From Ephydatia muelleri (Eukaryota; Porifera; Demospongiae; Spongillida; Spongillidae), in the NCBI GenBank assembly GCA_013339895.1, contig JABACO010000005.1, forward strand, positions 2,536,950 through 2,600,949: a DNA stretch of 64,000 nucleotides, given 5' to 3'. Under the pieces are notes generated by a model. It was not told the origin of the DNA. It ran no database searches and worked only from the letters and a program-made list of their open reading frames with translations. Below, piece by piece: positions 22,170 to 32,392 of this stretch (its first letter is position 1; the number at the start of each line of letters is the position of its first letter). The translations under genes were made by a program, and so were the position numbers.

Positions 22170-23976
22170 AAGGACCAACTGGGACAATCGAGACACGGCA
22201 GCAGAGTCAAATGGCGATGACGATAGAGTAGTACTCGATGGTGTTGAGTGGCGTAAAATGGGTGACGTAACTGTTGAACTGAACGGGCCAGCATATCAGC
22301 GCAAGGCTGCATTATACCATCCATTACACGAGAGGTCCACGGAGCTGGATTTTTGGAAAATGATGATGCCTGCAGATCTCATGCGCAACATCATCGAAGC
22401 CACCAACCTGCATACTGAAATGGCACAGAAACCTCTTGATTATGAGCAGCTGCAGCATTTCTTTGGCATTCTCCTTGCAATGACTCTGGCTTCAGGAGGT
22501 GAGCGAAGGGATATGTGGAAAACAGAATCAAATGGGCCATTCCCTGCCCCTGCTCTTGGGAGGTATATGGCCTGCCATGATTTCGAAAGAATACTTCGGA
22601 ACTTGAAGCTGTGTGTGTACACCGATGAAGAGTTAGCAGATGATCCGTGGTTGCCCATTCGAAGTGCAGTGGATTCTTTTAATAGGAATCGCAGAGGGGG
22701 CATCTCACCTGGTGTAACATTGTGTGCTGACGAGAGTATGGGAAGTTGGCGAGGATTGGCTGCTAAGGTAGATGATGCTGTTGTAGGGCTACCACATGTA
22801 ACTAAAATTGCCAGGAAACCAGAAGGGGTTGGAACTGAATATCGCACACTGTCCTGTGGGGAGACCAAGATCATGCTGCAACTTGAGATCCAGGAAGGGA
22901 AGGTTCCAATGCAAGGAAAAGAGTATGCAAAGGATTATGGCTCTGGCACATCATCACTTTTACGGTTGACCAGATACTGGAGTGGATCTGATCGTACGGT
23001 TGTTGCTGACTCAGCATTTGCTTCATTGAAGACAGCAGAAGCACTCCACAAACATCGTGGTCTTCGTTTCATTGGCTTAGTGAAGACTGCTCACAAGCGA
23101 TTTCCGAAAGCATGGCTTCAGAAATATCCTTACACAAATAGGGGTGACCATTGTGTGCTCCAGGCCAATATTGATGGAAGGCAGTACATGGCTGTGGGAT
23201 GGAATGACAAGAAACTGAAAATGTTCATTTCTAGTACCAGCAGGACGACTGAAGCTCTCTGCCCTGCCTACAAGAAGCGCTTTCGTCAATCCACACCAGA
23301 AGACAGAACAAGTGCACCATGTGTTGTTTTCTATAAAGAAGTAAAGAGGCCAGCAGTTGTGGAGGCATATTTTGACAACGCAAATGCTATTGATGTGCAT
23401 AACCATCTACGCCAGGGGGGCCTTGAGTTGGAGCGTCATTGGAAAACGCAAACGTGGTGGCATCGCAATTTTGCTACTATCTTCGGCATGTGCGAGTCTG
23501 ATGCGTATCTTGCCTTCCGGTATTTTCATCCTCTTGCTCCCATTCTTTCCCACAGAGAGTTTACAGAGCGCCTATCTTTGCAGCTACTTACCTATAAATC
23601 GTCGTTCCACGACACTGGGCCTTCCGCACGTCTTCGGAAACACATGCCTGTAGCGCCCACTGAACAGCCATTGCAGACAGTAGTTGCAAAGATAATGAGC
23701 AGCCACACTCTAAAAACTAATATGAGAGAGTGTCCAGTGTTTCAATACAAGCGTCAGCGACTGGAGCAGGATGAAGAAGGCACCTCACACAATGGCCGTG
23801 TACCTAGTGTGCAACGGAAGTGTAGCGTCTGCTGTGAAAGAAAGACAGCATATTATTGCGACGAGTGCACGCAGCTACATGAGGAGATCGTTCCTATTTG
23901 TAACCCTGGAAGTACAAAGCCTGGATTTACATCGTGCCTGGCTTTTCACATTGACCAAGTTGCGATCGCGCTTTGA
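22170..23976 (+). CDS. piggyBac transposase, exon 2 (DDE domain and Cys-rich finger)
   Basis: A DDE_Tnp_1_7-type transposase that excises and inserts at TTAA without leaving a footprint. Family landmarks are ELDFWKMMMPADLMRNI, LDYEQLQHFFGILLAM, LCADESMGSWRG (first catalytic Asp), TVVADSAFASLKTAEAL (second Asp), and EAYFDNANAIDVHNHLRQGG (third Asp region). It ends with a C-terminal Cys-rich domain, RKCSVCCERKTAYYCDECTQ, which binds the termini in known piggyBacs. There are no stops or frameshifts, so this copy may still be active or was until recently. The stop is TGA at 23,976. Confidence 0.92.
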
Positions 23977-24258
23977 GCCAGAAAGCAATTTAATTACCTG
24001 ATTCAAACTATGTGTTTGACATGAATTCTTTGCGTACATTTTACGCTGCTATCATACATTTACTCAAAAATGCATTTCAATTCGCTGTAATATTTACAGC
24101 AGGGCTGTAGTTATTTTCCAAACGTTGCGATACGCGAACGCCTACGCGTAGGTTAAGACGCCTACAAGTAGGCGACGAGCTAACATTAAACTTATTACAT
24201 AAACTGTATACAAACACAATGACGAAATGGTTAGTCTAGATAGGATATTAATTAGGTA

Positions 24259-24345
24259 CCTTCTTTTGCCTTCCACCGACGGAGGGTTCTTTCCGGAACC
24301 GGTGTATTTGGGTCAGAAGCATATCGTTTCCTCTTTCGTTGCGTG
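24259..24345 (-). CDS. EnSpm transposase, exon 2 (approximate)
   Basis: The minus strand reads NTQRKRKRYASDPNTPVPER then TLRRWKAKEG, ending at GAAG|GTACCT in phase 1, which fits exon 3. It is a near repeat of exon 1 (YARDPTIPVPSRTILRQG). The upstream acceptor could not be placed: no AG gives the right phase, so it may be mutated in this copy. Confidence 0.5.
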
Positions 24346-24425
24346 TTACATATTCGTATGAATCAAATCACACACAAATACATGACTGACGTACGTGCGC
24401 GTGTAAACTAATGAATACAACGTAC

Positions 24426-24537
24426 CTTGTGAGCTCGAGGTTTGCGCTAGGCCTTGCCTTAGAATTGTACGTGACGGTACAGGAATAGTAGGATCTCTAG
24501 CGTACTCTCTGTACCGAGTTTGTTTCCTTTGTGACAT
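24426..24537 (-). CDS. EnSpm transposase, exon 1
   Basis: It starts at ATG 24,537 (MSQRKQTRYREYARDPTIPV) and ends at CAAG|GTACGT in phase 1. The peptide is short and basic, with a motif (Y-A-x-DP-x-x-P-V-P-x-R-T) repeated in exon 2. The start lies 101 bp from the ATG of the divergent second gene (24,639), so the two genes of the element probably share a bidirectional promoter. Confidence 0.6.
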
Positions 24538-24638
24538 CGACGTCGATCGCTATCAGTGATCTATACCGTCACAATCTTTAATTTTCTTATTTCTAATATT
24601 TCCACGTGCTTTGTCAATCTGCTCGCTCTCGCCAAAAA

Positions 24639-26347
24639 TGTCATCTAGTAAGCGCCCCATTCGATCCACAAAGCCTCCACTGCGAGTCTCCAAAGACAAC
24701 GTGGAAAAGAAGCCCTGTTCACCTCTTGAGCCACGTAAGTGATCTTGATCCACTGCTTGTGATCGATCACACACTTTCAAAATCAGGAGCATCTTGACCG
24801 GTACGTACGTACTCATACACGTATACGTGCTAATTTGGTTCAATCGTTACGTTGACAAACAGAATCATGTGTACATGTACATGACCACATATGATGTATG
24901 AATATATATTAGTGGCCAATGCATGTAATGGCAGTACGCGTACACATAAACTAAAGCTTATTCATGTGTGTGGTGCTGTTACTGTATGAAACACCAATTG
25001 CAATGGTGTTTGAATAATTAACAACTTTGTACGTTTAATTAAGCTAATTAGCGAAACACACTGCGCCACAGCATTTAGTATGCAGAGCTGTGCAGAGTGT
25101 GCATGCCAACCATATGCAGATGAGTATCATTGAAGTGTTCATATGCAGACGTCTGCATATGAACACTTCAACGATACCCGCCTGCATATGGCTGATATGC
25201 AGACTCTGCACAGCTCTGCATACTAAATGCTGTGGCGCAGTGACATCTATATGCTAATACTCATTAATCTGTGAATAAGTACTTGTATTCTGAGTGTTTA
25301 TTATTCACTAACTTTGAATTTTTTAAGAATGGTGTAGAATTTTATGCATCAAAGACAACAAAGTTTACAAGACTTTGACAACATCGCTGTCGACAGATGA
25401 CAAAGACACTGTTACCAAAGAAGATTTAAAGATAGGAAACGAATTAGTTTGGTTGTACAAGGGAAAAAAGTAAACTGTGATATTCAAACACATGAATGGT
25501 ATACCATGTGTTCGTGTTCAAGAGTATACCTGTAATTGTGCCTTTTGCAGATAATGAACAGGATAGCTTTAGTGATGACAGTGCTGATCATGACGAAGAG
25601 ATTGTGGTAACTATTGTGTTGCTTTTACAATGTAGCATACAATATGTTTGTTTTTTTTTAATGCAGCCCAGACCATCATCAGGTACGCATCAGGGCTCAA
25701 CGACTGTGAAGAAAGCTGCGAAGGTATGTTCAGAAATCAGTACTGAATATTGTTTATAGTGGGCAGTAAAGAGGATATGCATGCATTACTGCTTTTTCCT
25801 TACTATAAAAAAACCTGTTATTTTTGAAATAAAGAACTGTTTTTGCTAGAACTATAAAACAATTCTAGTATAAATACATTTCACTTTTCTTCTCACATTT
25901 CAAATGAGTAATGTTCAATTGTATTATAGTATTATAATTCTAAAATAGAATTAATTTACCCTGTTCAGTAAGGCCCTTGCATTGGCTCTGATTCTTAAAT
26001 AGGAATACAAAGGTACATTTATCATACTTTGTACAATAATAATAATTTCTAGTACATACTATAAAACTGGTAACAATCATATCACACTATACAGCCCAAA
26101 CCCATACCAAGAATGGAGGAAAGCGATGGCTCCAGCTCAGAATTGGTAATGATTTCAAGTGCATTAATTCATACTAAGTACTCTATTGAATCTGCTGTGG
26201 TAAATACATGTAGCATGGCACTCCATTTTTCCATAATTCGGGACAAATTGAACCAGAAATGTAGGGACAAGTGTAATAAGGCCAAAAAAACTATCCAAGC
26301 CACTAACTACTGGTGAAACCGAGCAGCATCAGTTATCTGAACAATAA
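24639..26347 (+). CDS. Second gene of the EnSpm element (five to six short exons)
   Basis: Exons are joined by canonical borders: 24,639-24,734 (MSSSKRPIRSTKPPLRVSKD, donor CAC|GTAAGT), 25,328-25,469 (QWCRILCIKDNKVYKTL... LKIGNELVWLYKGKK), 25,551-25,606 (NEQDSFSDDSADHDEEIV), 25,667-25,723 (PRPSSGTHQGSTTVKKAAK), 26,095-26,145 (PKPIPRMEESDGSSSEL) and possibly 26,282-26,347 ending TAA. Phases agree except across exon 2/3, where an A6 run at the donor is one base too long, and before the last exon. The product is small, basic at first, with a conserved-looking KIGNELVWLYKGKK block and an acidic Ser-rich middle. I do not recognise the family. By position it could be the element's DNA-binding accessory protein (as TnpA is in plant CACTA), but that is inference. 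Confidence 0.55.
25059..25242. mobile_element. 184-bp palindromic insertion in intron 1 of the EnSpm second gene
   Basis: The arms CACTGCGCCACAGCATTTAG and complement meet at GACGTC (centre 25,150/25,151). The inner part (AGTGTTCATATGCAGAC) pairs perfectly. A few mismatches and small indels lie mid-arm. No coding sequence. It is a foldback MITE nested within the larger transposon. Confidence 0.75.
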
Positions 26348-26516
26348 CTTACAGTGTAATAGAATTGCAATGTCATTTGTATCATTTAATCCTTGGTTTG
26401 ATGTATACTAACATAACTGTTTATAAAGCCTATGCTTAAATTTATTAATTGCCAGACAAACAACATGTACAATAATACAAAACTATGGAGAGTAAGATTT
26501 TACTAGGAAGGCAGAA

Positions 26517-26845
26517 ATCTTGCCAAGGAAGGCAAGAATCTTGACCAAGAAGGCAAGAATCTTGACCAAGAAGGCAAGAATCTTGACCAGGAAGGCAAGA
26601 ATCTTGACCAAGGAAGGCAAGAATATTGACCAAGAAGGCAAGAATCTTGACCAAGAAGGCAAGAATCTTGACCAAGAAGGCAAGAATCTTGACCAAGAAG
26701 GCAAGAATCTTGACCAAGAAGGCAAGAATCTTGACCAAGAAGGCAAGAATCTTGACCAGGAAGGCAAGAATCTTGACCAAGAAGGCAAGAATCTTGACCA
26801 AGAAGGCAAGAATCTTGACCAAGAAGGCAAGAATCTTGCCTAAGA
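26517..26845. repeat. 21-bp minisatellite, about 15 units, EnSpm right subterminal region
   Basis: The unit is CAAGAATCTTGACCAAGAAGG with single-base variants. It contains the same CAAGATCTTG-like palindrome as the left end of the element. Because 21 is a multiple of 3, both strands read open with repeated peptides. These are not genes. Multiple transposase-binding sites are the likely role. Confidence 0.88.
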
Positions 26846-27030
26846 ACAAGAATTTGGCGGCCATAATCTTGGATCTTGGCCAAGATCTTGGCCAAGATAC
26901 CCAAGAATCAGGGCAAGATCTTAGGAAAGATACCCATGAATTCAGGCAAGATCTTGGCAAGATGAAATTCAAGATCTTATCTTGCCACAAGATCTTGCCC
27001 AAGAATCTTGCCCAAGAATTTTTTGCTGGG

Positions 27031-27142
27031 GAAGCCACCAACACTCCCATAGAGAAGGACATCACAAAGGTGACAGAGACTGACATACCAACAGCTGTAC
27101 CAATGGCTGAACCAACTGCAGCTGTGGATGTACATAAGTCAG
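27031..27142 (-). pseudogene. Receptor copy B, transmembrane half of last exon
   Basis: It opens after CTCACAG (acceptor) in phase 1 with DLCTSTAAVGSAIGTAVGM and the helix SVSVTFVMSFSMGVLVAS. It is cut by the EnSpm element directly after the GTGGCTTC codons. The rest of the exon is at 17,705-17,900. Confidence 0.8.
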
Positions 27143-27284
27143 CTGTGAGCATAGATGGACCATATCTTGCATCTTGAACAATAAAGAGAATGCGTTATAC
27201 GTCACTTGCTCTATATAGAGCACACCATGTACATTTCACCACTAATTAAAACCAGTGCAAATTGTACCATGCCCCACCTACATG

Positions 27285-27345
27285 TGGTGGATGGAGTGGG
27301 TGTGGTTGTTGATGGTAGTGATGGTAGTGATGTTGAAACAGCTGG
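27285..27345 (-). pseudogene. Receptor copy B, frameshifted linker exon
   Basis: This corresponds to the Thr/Pro linker at 45,423-45,506 but lacks one base after the AATGG codons, so the frame becomes NGQLFQHHYHHYHQQPHP. Borders (AG before, GTAGGT after) are kept. Upstream exons of copy B are absent; an RT fragment begins 220 bp further on. Confidence 0.6.
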
Positions 27346-27568
27346 CCATTATCTATGGAAGAGAATACAATAAAATATGCAAGGGAAAGTGAACAAATAT
27401 ATTCACTACACAATGTAAACTGATACATACTCTTTAACACATATAGTGTCCATTTACAACTAATTTGTACATGCAAATGTTCAGTACTCGTATTTTAAAA
27501 ATCTACTTGAATAATTGATAATAATAGTTTATAATAATACATAAAAGTGGAAATATAGACAGGTCATT

Positions 27569-29283
27569 CTAGATGAATGCGCTCTCCATGTCCCTGATCT
27601 TTTACCTTGGGCCACATGGTGCTATGCTGCTCATCCCTTGCTGTGGCACCCCATGGGTCGCATCTTCTCAGAAACAGGTGTCCAACAAGGTGACCCCCTG
27701 GGCCCCCTGCTCTTTGCACTGGTTCTACAGAAGATCTTAAATGCCATTGATGCTGATGATGACTGTATCCACATCCTATATCAAGCCTGGTACCTCGACG
27801 ATGGAACCTTAGCTGGCAAGAAATCTGCTATCCTTCGTGCTCTTTCTCTGTTGGATTCTATTGGTCCATCCTTTGGGATTTTTATGAATATGTCCAAATT
27901 TGAGTTGTTTTATAAGGGGCGACACCAGTGAGTTTCCCCCATCTATGAAGTCCTCCCATGTACCTCATCTTGACTTATTAGGAGCCCCTATAGGGGACTA
28001 CCTTTTCTGTGGAAAGTATGCAGCATCAAAGCGTTCAGAGGCCTTGAAGTTGTTATCCAGACTTATAGAAGTAGGGGCATCGGACCCTCAGGTTGCCTTG
28101 ATTCTGCTTCGTTTGTGTGGGAGCTACTGTAAATTAATCCATTTGGCTAGAGCTACCCCGCCAAGTTTAGTCTCAGAGGCACTTCAGCTGTTCGATGTTG
28201 AGGTTAGGCAGTGCTTCGCACAGAGTATAGCGGTAGAAGTTACGGATCGTGCATGGCAGCAGGCCCAACTGAATCTAAGTCACGGAGGTCTTGGGCTTCG
28301 TTCAGTTTCCCACCACTCCTCAGCTGCCTATATTGCCTCCCTTTGTGCTTCTGGCTTTGGTGATGCACAGAATCCACACCTATCTCACACGGTTGATCTC
28401 TTCAACAAGCTTGTCTCCCCGTCTGAGGTAATCTCTGTGGATGCTATCACTACCTCCTCACCTGTCCACCAAAGGGTACTGTCAAAGAAACTAGAGGACC
28501 ACCAGTTCTCTTTGTTGTTGGAAGCATCATCACCTGCCGACAAGGCTCGGCAGCTCTCTGTGTCAGCACCTCATGCTGCATCCTGGCTAATGGTCACACC
28601 TTCTCCTGGCCTCGACCTGCACCTTGACCCTAATGAACTGCAAATTTCCATCCAATGGTGGCTGGGGATAGACACAGCTAGAGGCTCCTCATGCTCTCTG
28701 TGTCCTGGCTTAGCTCTTGACCGCCTTGGCAACCACGCTACTACCTGTAAACGGGGTGATGATGTTGTTACCTGCCACAACCATCTGCGTAACGTGATTG
28801 TTGAGTTTTGCCATCGTGCCGATCTTGGAGTGAGAGTAGAGTCGGGCAGTGGCATTACACCCGACTTAAGCCACACCCGGCCAGCGGATGTACTTGTTCT
28901 CAATTGGGAGAGAGGGAAACATGCTGCCCTCGACATCACAGTGACCTCTCCCTTAATCCCCTCTATCCTAACAGCAGCAAGCTTGTCTGAAGGGGCTGCA
29001 GTGGAGGAGGCGGAGGTCAGGAAGCACAGAGCAAATGACCCAAAGTGTTCAGAGCTGGGTTGGGTGTGTATCCCACTTGCGGTAGAGATTTATGGAAACT
29101 GGGTAGGGAAACCCAATCTACTTTCTCTCGCCTAGCTTCTCACCTGGCCATCATCACCTCTTCCCACAAAAGTAAGGTGCTCACAGAGCTATACAGCAGG
29201 CTGAACTTCACCCTGGTTCGGGCTGTGGCTAGAGCCTTGTTGGCAAGATGTGCTCCCTCCCTTGGCCTCCAGGATATTATTTG
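27569..29283 (+). pseudogene. RT plus endonuclease element, copy 2 (5'-truncated)
   Basis: It begins inside the RT domain (DECALHVPDLLPWATWCY) and runs to the C-terminus. It contains GVQQGDPLGPLLFALVL and YLDDG; after a frameshift near 27,905 a 411-codon open stretch includes the Cys-His knuckle CPGLALDRLGNHATTC, then RPADVLVLNW and ALDITVTSPL, which resemble the PD-(D/E)xK-type endonuclease of R2-like elements. One more frameshift near 29,105 precedes the end (LTELYSRLNFTLVRAVARAL). Truncation at the 5' side is what target-primed reverse transcription would leave. It is the best copy for the endonuclease domain. Confidence 0.85.
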
Positions 29284-29330
29284 AATTTTTCTATGTAATG
29301 TATTCATGGTGTTTGATTATCTATTAATAA

Positions 29331-29610
29331 CAAGTAAATAAAAACATTCTCTACGAGAAAGTTGGTGGGATATAGGATTTGCAGGCAATTGGTGGTGTAA
29401 AAAGCAAAGAAACAAGGTCTTATCAGAAGGGAAAATGTAATAGTCCTATATTTAGCACATTTCTAGGGCGTATGTTGTTTGTGTGCTAAATATAGGATTA
29501 TTACATTTTCCCTTCTGATAAGACCTTGTTTCTTTGCTTTTTACACCACCAATTGCCTGCAAATCCTATATCCCACCAACTTTCTCGTAGAGAATGTTTT
29601 TATTTACTTG
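29331..29610. mobile_element. 280-bp foldback element
   Basis: Arms of about 125 bp begin CAAGTAAATAAAAACATTCT and end in the exact complement, with a short spacer near 29,460-29,480. It starts 48 bp after the stop of RT copy 2. No coding sequence. It is probably an independent MITE, but it could form a strong hairpin in any readthrough RNA. Confidence 0.8.
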
Positions 29611-29986
29611 TTTCATTGATTTTTTTTGTATGTACATGTACAACGGGTTGTGTGACTTCATATGTTTGGGTGCAAGTAAAGTTTTAGTTAAAGGTGGGAT
29701 GTGCGTTTTAATTATTCATATTTACCAACGATTGCTTTGGTTTAAACGCCATTACCAAGACAATCACGTGAGACGTGACACGCATGCGCATGTCAATAGT
29801 GCGCTATTGCGTGCTGCCTCTAGAGCAGATAGCGCTTGCCATTACAAGTTTACAACAATGGTAAAATTAACGGTGATAACAGCACACAAATAGCACACAA
29901 ACACATATAGTACATTAGTAATAGTACACAAGAATATACTCTGCGTAAAAGTTCACTTCACCGCCTCGTCCTCGTCCTCTGTCTCC

Positions 29987-30316
29987 TCATCCTCGTCCTC
30001 TGTCTCCTCGTCCTCTGTCTCCTAGTCCTCGTCCTCTGTCTCCTCGTCCTCGTCCTCTGTCTCCTCGTCCTCTGTTTCCTCGTCCTCTGTCTCCTCGTCC
30101 TAGTCCTCTGTCTCCTCGTCCTCGTCTTCTGTCTCCTCGTCCTCTGTCTCCTCGTCCTCGTCTTCTGTCTCCTCGTCCTCTGTCATCTCCTCCCATTACA
30201 ATAGCATCTCCAGCACCACCGTCAACTACCCTTACAACATCGCCGCCCTCTCCAACACCGCCATCCTCTGCATCCATGTTCTCTAGACTTCGGACTTCTT
30301 CCGCTGTAATATCCAT
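29987..30316 (-). CDS. Small ORF with Arg-Gly-Asp repeats
   Basis: It starts MDITAEEVRSLENMDAEDGG, has an acidic/Gly-rich segment, then repeated RGD units (RGRGDRGRGD, RGRGDRRRGD) to a TGA at 29,987, 109 residues. A TATA box (CTATATAAG, 30,348-30,356 on the minus strand) lies about 35 bp upstream, which would give a very short leader. There is no signal peptide, so the RGD units need not be integrin ligands; they may simply result from the CGAGGAGAC-type satellite. The unique 45-codon start and the TATA box argue for a gene. I do not recognise the family. Confidence 0.4.
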   Translation of the reverse strand: MDITAEEVRSLENMDAEDGGVGEGGDVVRVVDGGAGDAIVMGGDDRGRGDRRRGRGDRGRGDRRRGRGDRGLGRGDRGRGNRGRGDRGRGRGDRGRGLGDRGRGDRGRG

Positions 30317-30347
30317 GATGCGATGTGAGCACGCCTTTATGAATTGC

Positions 30348-30356
30348 TTATATAGG
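30348..30356 (-). promoter_or_regulatory. Candidate TATA box for the RGD-repeat ORF
   Basis: CTATATAAG lies 32-40 bp upstream of the ATG at 30,316. Further upstream, two 50-bp direct repeats (GGAGCATG..., AAAAGGCTGGACTTCA; near 30,421-30,470 and 30,556-30,610) could be promoter elements. Confidence 0.4.
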
Positions 30357-30389
30357 CCTTTCGAATGTTCTAGTTTGTTTGAAAGGCTG

Positions 30390-31027
30390 GGCTTGACCTT
30401 CTTACATCAGGCCTAGGGAGGAGCATGCTAATAAAAGGCTGGACTTCACCTCGTTTGAAGTGGAACATTTATCATTTTTTGTACAAAATAGATTTTTAGG
30501 TCATCCAGGGAGCGTTCACACTTACACATGAGAGCTTTGAACAGAGACATCACTAAGGAGCATGGTACTAGGAAAAGGCTGGACTTCATCTTGTTCGAAG
30601 TGGGACATTACTCTAATTTTATACCAAGTCTGGAGTTCACCTTCCATATTACTTGATGATAAATAATAACCTTTTGACCATCCCATGAAGTTGGTAATGT
30701 TCACAGTAACAAAGTTATAATCAAATTTCATAGATGGAAAAACAACATAATGCTATATTCAACATGCATGTATGTATACAAACAATACATTTACTGTTTG
30801 GAGATTAATTTTCAGTACATGTAGTTGATATTCAAGAGACCTCATCCATTAGCTTGTTTCATCACAGAGGGTAGTAACTCTGCCAATCACATCCACTCAG
30901 TCACCATCAGATATCACCTCAATATCAATGAAGTGATGCTCCACGGCCACCACCCAGGACAACACCTATCCCAAACACTCCACCTCTACAGGGAATGAGC
31001 TTTGAACAGTTGCTTACAAAGCTATAT

Positions 31028-31089
<62 letters not shown>

Positions 31090-31328
31090 TACTTGGTGAT
31101 CAAGAAATAATGATTCTTCCAGTTGAGTGAACAGAAGCCATACAGAAGTGCTAAAGCAAATTAAGCTTTGAACAGTTTCTGAAGATCAGATATAAAACCA
31201 CAACATGCACAAACACCCACCTACCCACCCACAACACCACATACAACACACCCATGCACACCCACAACATGCACAAACACCCACCTACCCACCCACAACA
31301 CCACACACAACACACCCACACCCATGCA

Positions 31329-31391
<63 letters not shown>

Positions 31392-31930
31392 CCACCACAC
31401 TACTTACATCTGTACACAATTGGGTGAAATACTTCTCCTGCCCCAAAAGAGATGCTAGGAATGTCTGTAACCTGATGTGGTTTGAGACTCAGAAACATGT
31501 GTTAGAAATGACACTGTACAACCTGATGTTGATGTTGAGCCATTACAATAACTGGTGTATATCCAGAATGCTATGTGAGCCATTACAATAACTGGTGCAT
31601 ACACATGGGGGAAAAAATGGCCTACTTGCAATGCTACGAATAGAGTATCTCAGCTGAACTTCAACTATCAGAAGCACCAGCTTTTTTTTTTTTTTCTTTT
31701 TCAACTGCTGTACTCACAGGTCAATTGTACTGGACCATTTCCTAGCAGAAATTCTATTTCGCTGCTCCATGTGTATACCCACCACACCTCTACCCACACC
31801 AGTTAGTAATATGCTCACATAGCATGAATAATATGCTCACATAGCATGAATGAATGAGAGTTGCTTTAACAGGAACACAGTGCCTTCAAGTATATCACCA
31901 GTGGTCTAGGGTCATCCATCTCATGAGCTA
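30390..31930. other. No gene; simple repeats
   Basis: It contains (CA)n at 31,029-31,087 and 31,333-31,388, a twice-repeated 50-bp block of CACAACATGCACAAACACCC type near 31,200-31,330, a T13 run near 31,682, and short direct repeats (GAGCCATTACAATAACTGGTG at 31,538 and 31,578). I saw no exon. Confidence 0.6.
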
Positions 31931-32196
31931 AACAGCTTTGCCCTATTGTATGACCACAGCGTTGTGGTTCTAGGGACTGGTTAGCTGTTGGTTGAAAACA
32001 GCTTTGCCCTATTGTATGACCACAGAGTGTGGTTCAAGGGACTGGTTAGCTGTTGGTTGAATAACAGCTTTGCCCTATTGTATGACCACAGCGTATGTGG
32101 TTCTAGGGACTGGTTAGCTGTTGGTTGAAAACAGCTTTGCCCTATTGTATGACCACAGAGTGTGGTTCTAGGGACTGGTTAGCTGTTGGTTGAAAA
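31931..32196. repeat. 66-67-bp tandem repeat, four units
   Basis: Units begin AACAGCTTTGCCCTATTGTA at 31,931, 31,997, 32,063 and 32,130, and each contains GGACTGGTTAGCTGTTGGTT. A fifth partial unit follows at 32,196, and a GCCCTATTGTATGACCACAG fragment recurs at 32,228. AACAGCT and AGCTGTT within a unit can pair. It sits just beyond the 3' end of the Helitron genes and may belong to the Helitron's terminal region, which I could not delimit. Confidence 0.85.
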
Positions 32197-32392
32197 CAGC
32201 TTTGCTAGCAGTAGCCAGCTATGGCATGCCCTATTGTATGACCACAGTTATGTTTACTCAAAATGCACTGGTCCATGTTTAGCACAATGAGAATTTGATT
32301 CTATCTGCTCAATACACACATAGTGCTAGAGCTGATGTAATTAATACATGTACACATGCCTGTACATTCCAATCCGTGTGAATTGGATTAGA

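Larger units (their letters stand above)
21537..24189. mobile_element. piggyBac element in TTAA, nested in the EnSpm transposase intron
   Basis: TTAA occurs at 21,537-21,540 and 24,186-24,189. Inward of each is a matching end: TGATAGATCG on the left, TGTTAGCTCG on the right (read inward). Each is followed by two palindromic words of the form CCTACnnGTAGGCG, the second followed by TTC. The inner TTAA pair (21,584 and 24,153) lies between those words and is an alternative boundary, but only the outer TTAA sites sit flush with matching ends. The element lies between exons 2 and 3 of the EnSpm transposase, in opposite orientation. Confidence 0.75.
17901..27030. mobile_element. EnSpm/CACTA-type DNA transposon, 9,130 bp
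   Basis: Terminal inverted repeats of 24 bp with one mismatch begin CCCAGCAAAAAG at 17,901 and end with the complement at 27,030. GAA flanks both ends as a 3-bp target duplication. Paralogous receptor exons (A, C and D) show the uninterrupted sequence. Inside each end are many copies of AAGATCTTGG/CAAGATCTTG words, and on the right a 21-bp minisatellite, like the subterminal repeats that CACTA transposases bind. The element encodes a transposase (minus strand) and a second gene (plus strand). A piggyBac copy and a 184-bp palindrome are nested in introns. The termini begin CCC rather than CACT, which is unusual for the superfamily. Confidence 0.85.

Noticed and set aside
26445-27177. Long open frames with repeated LVKILAF or DQEGKNL units
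   Set aside because: The 21-bp subterminal array reads open in all frames. The only real coding part is the receptor helix at 27,031-27,142.
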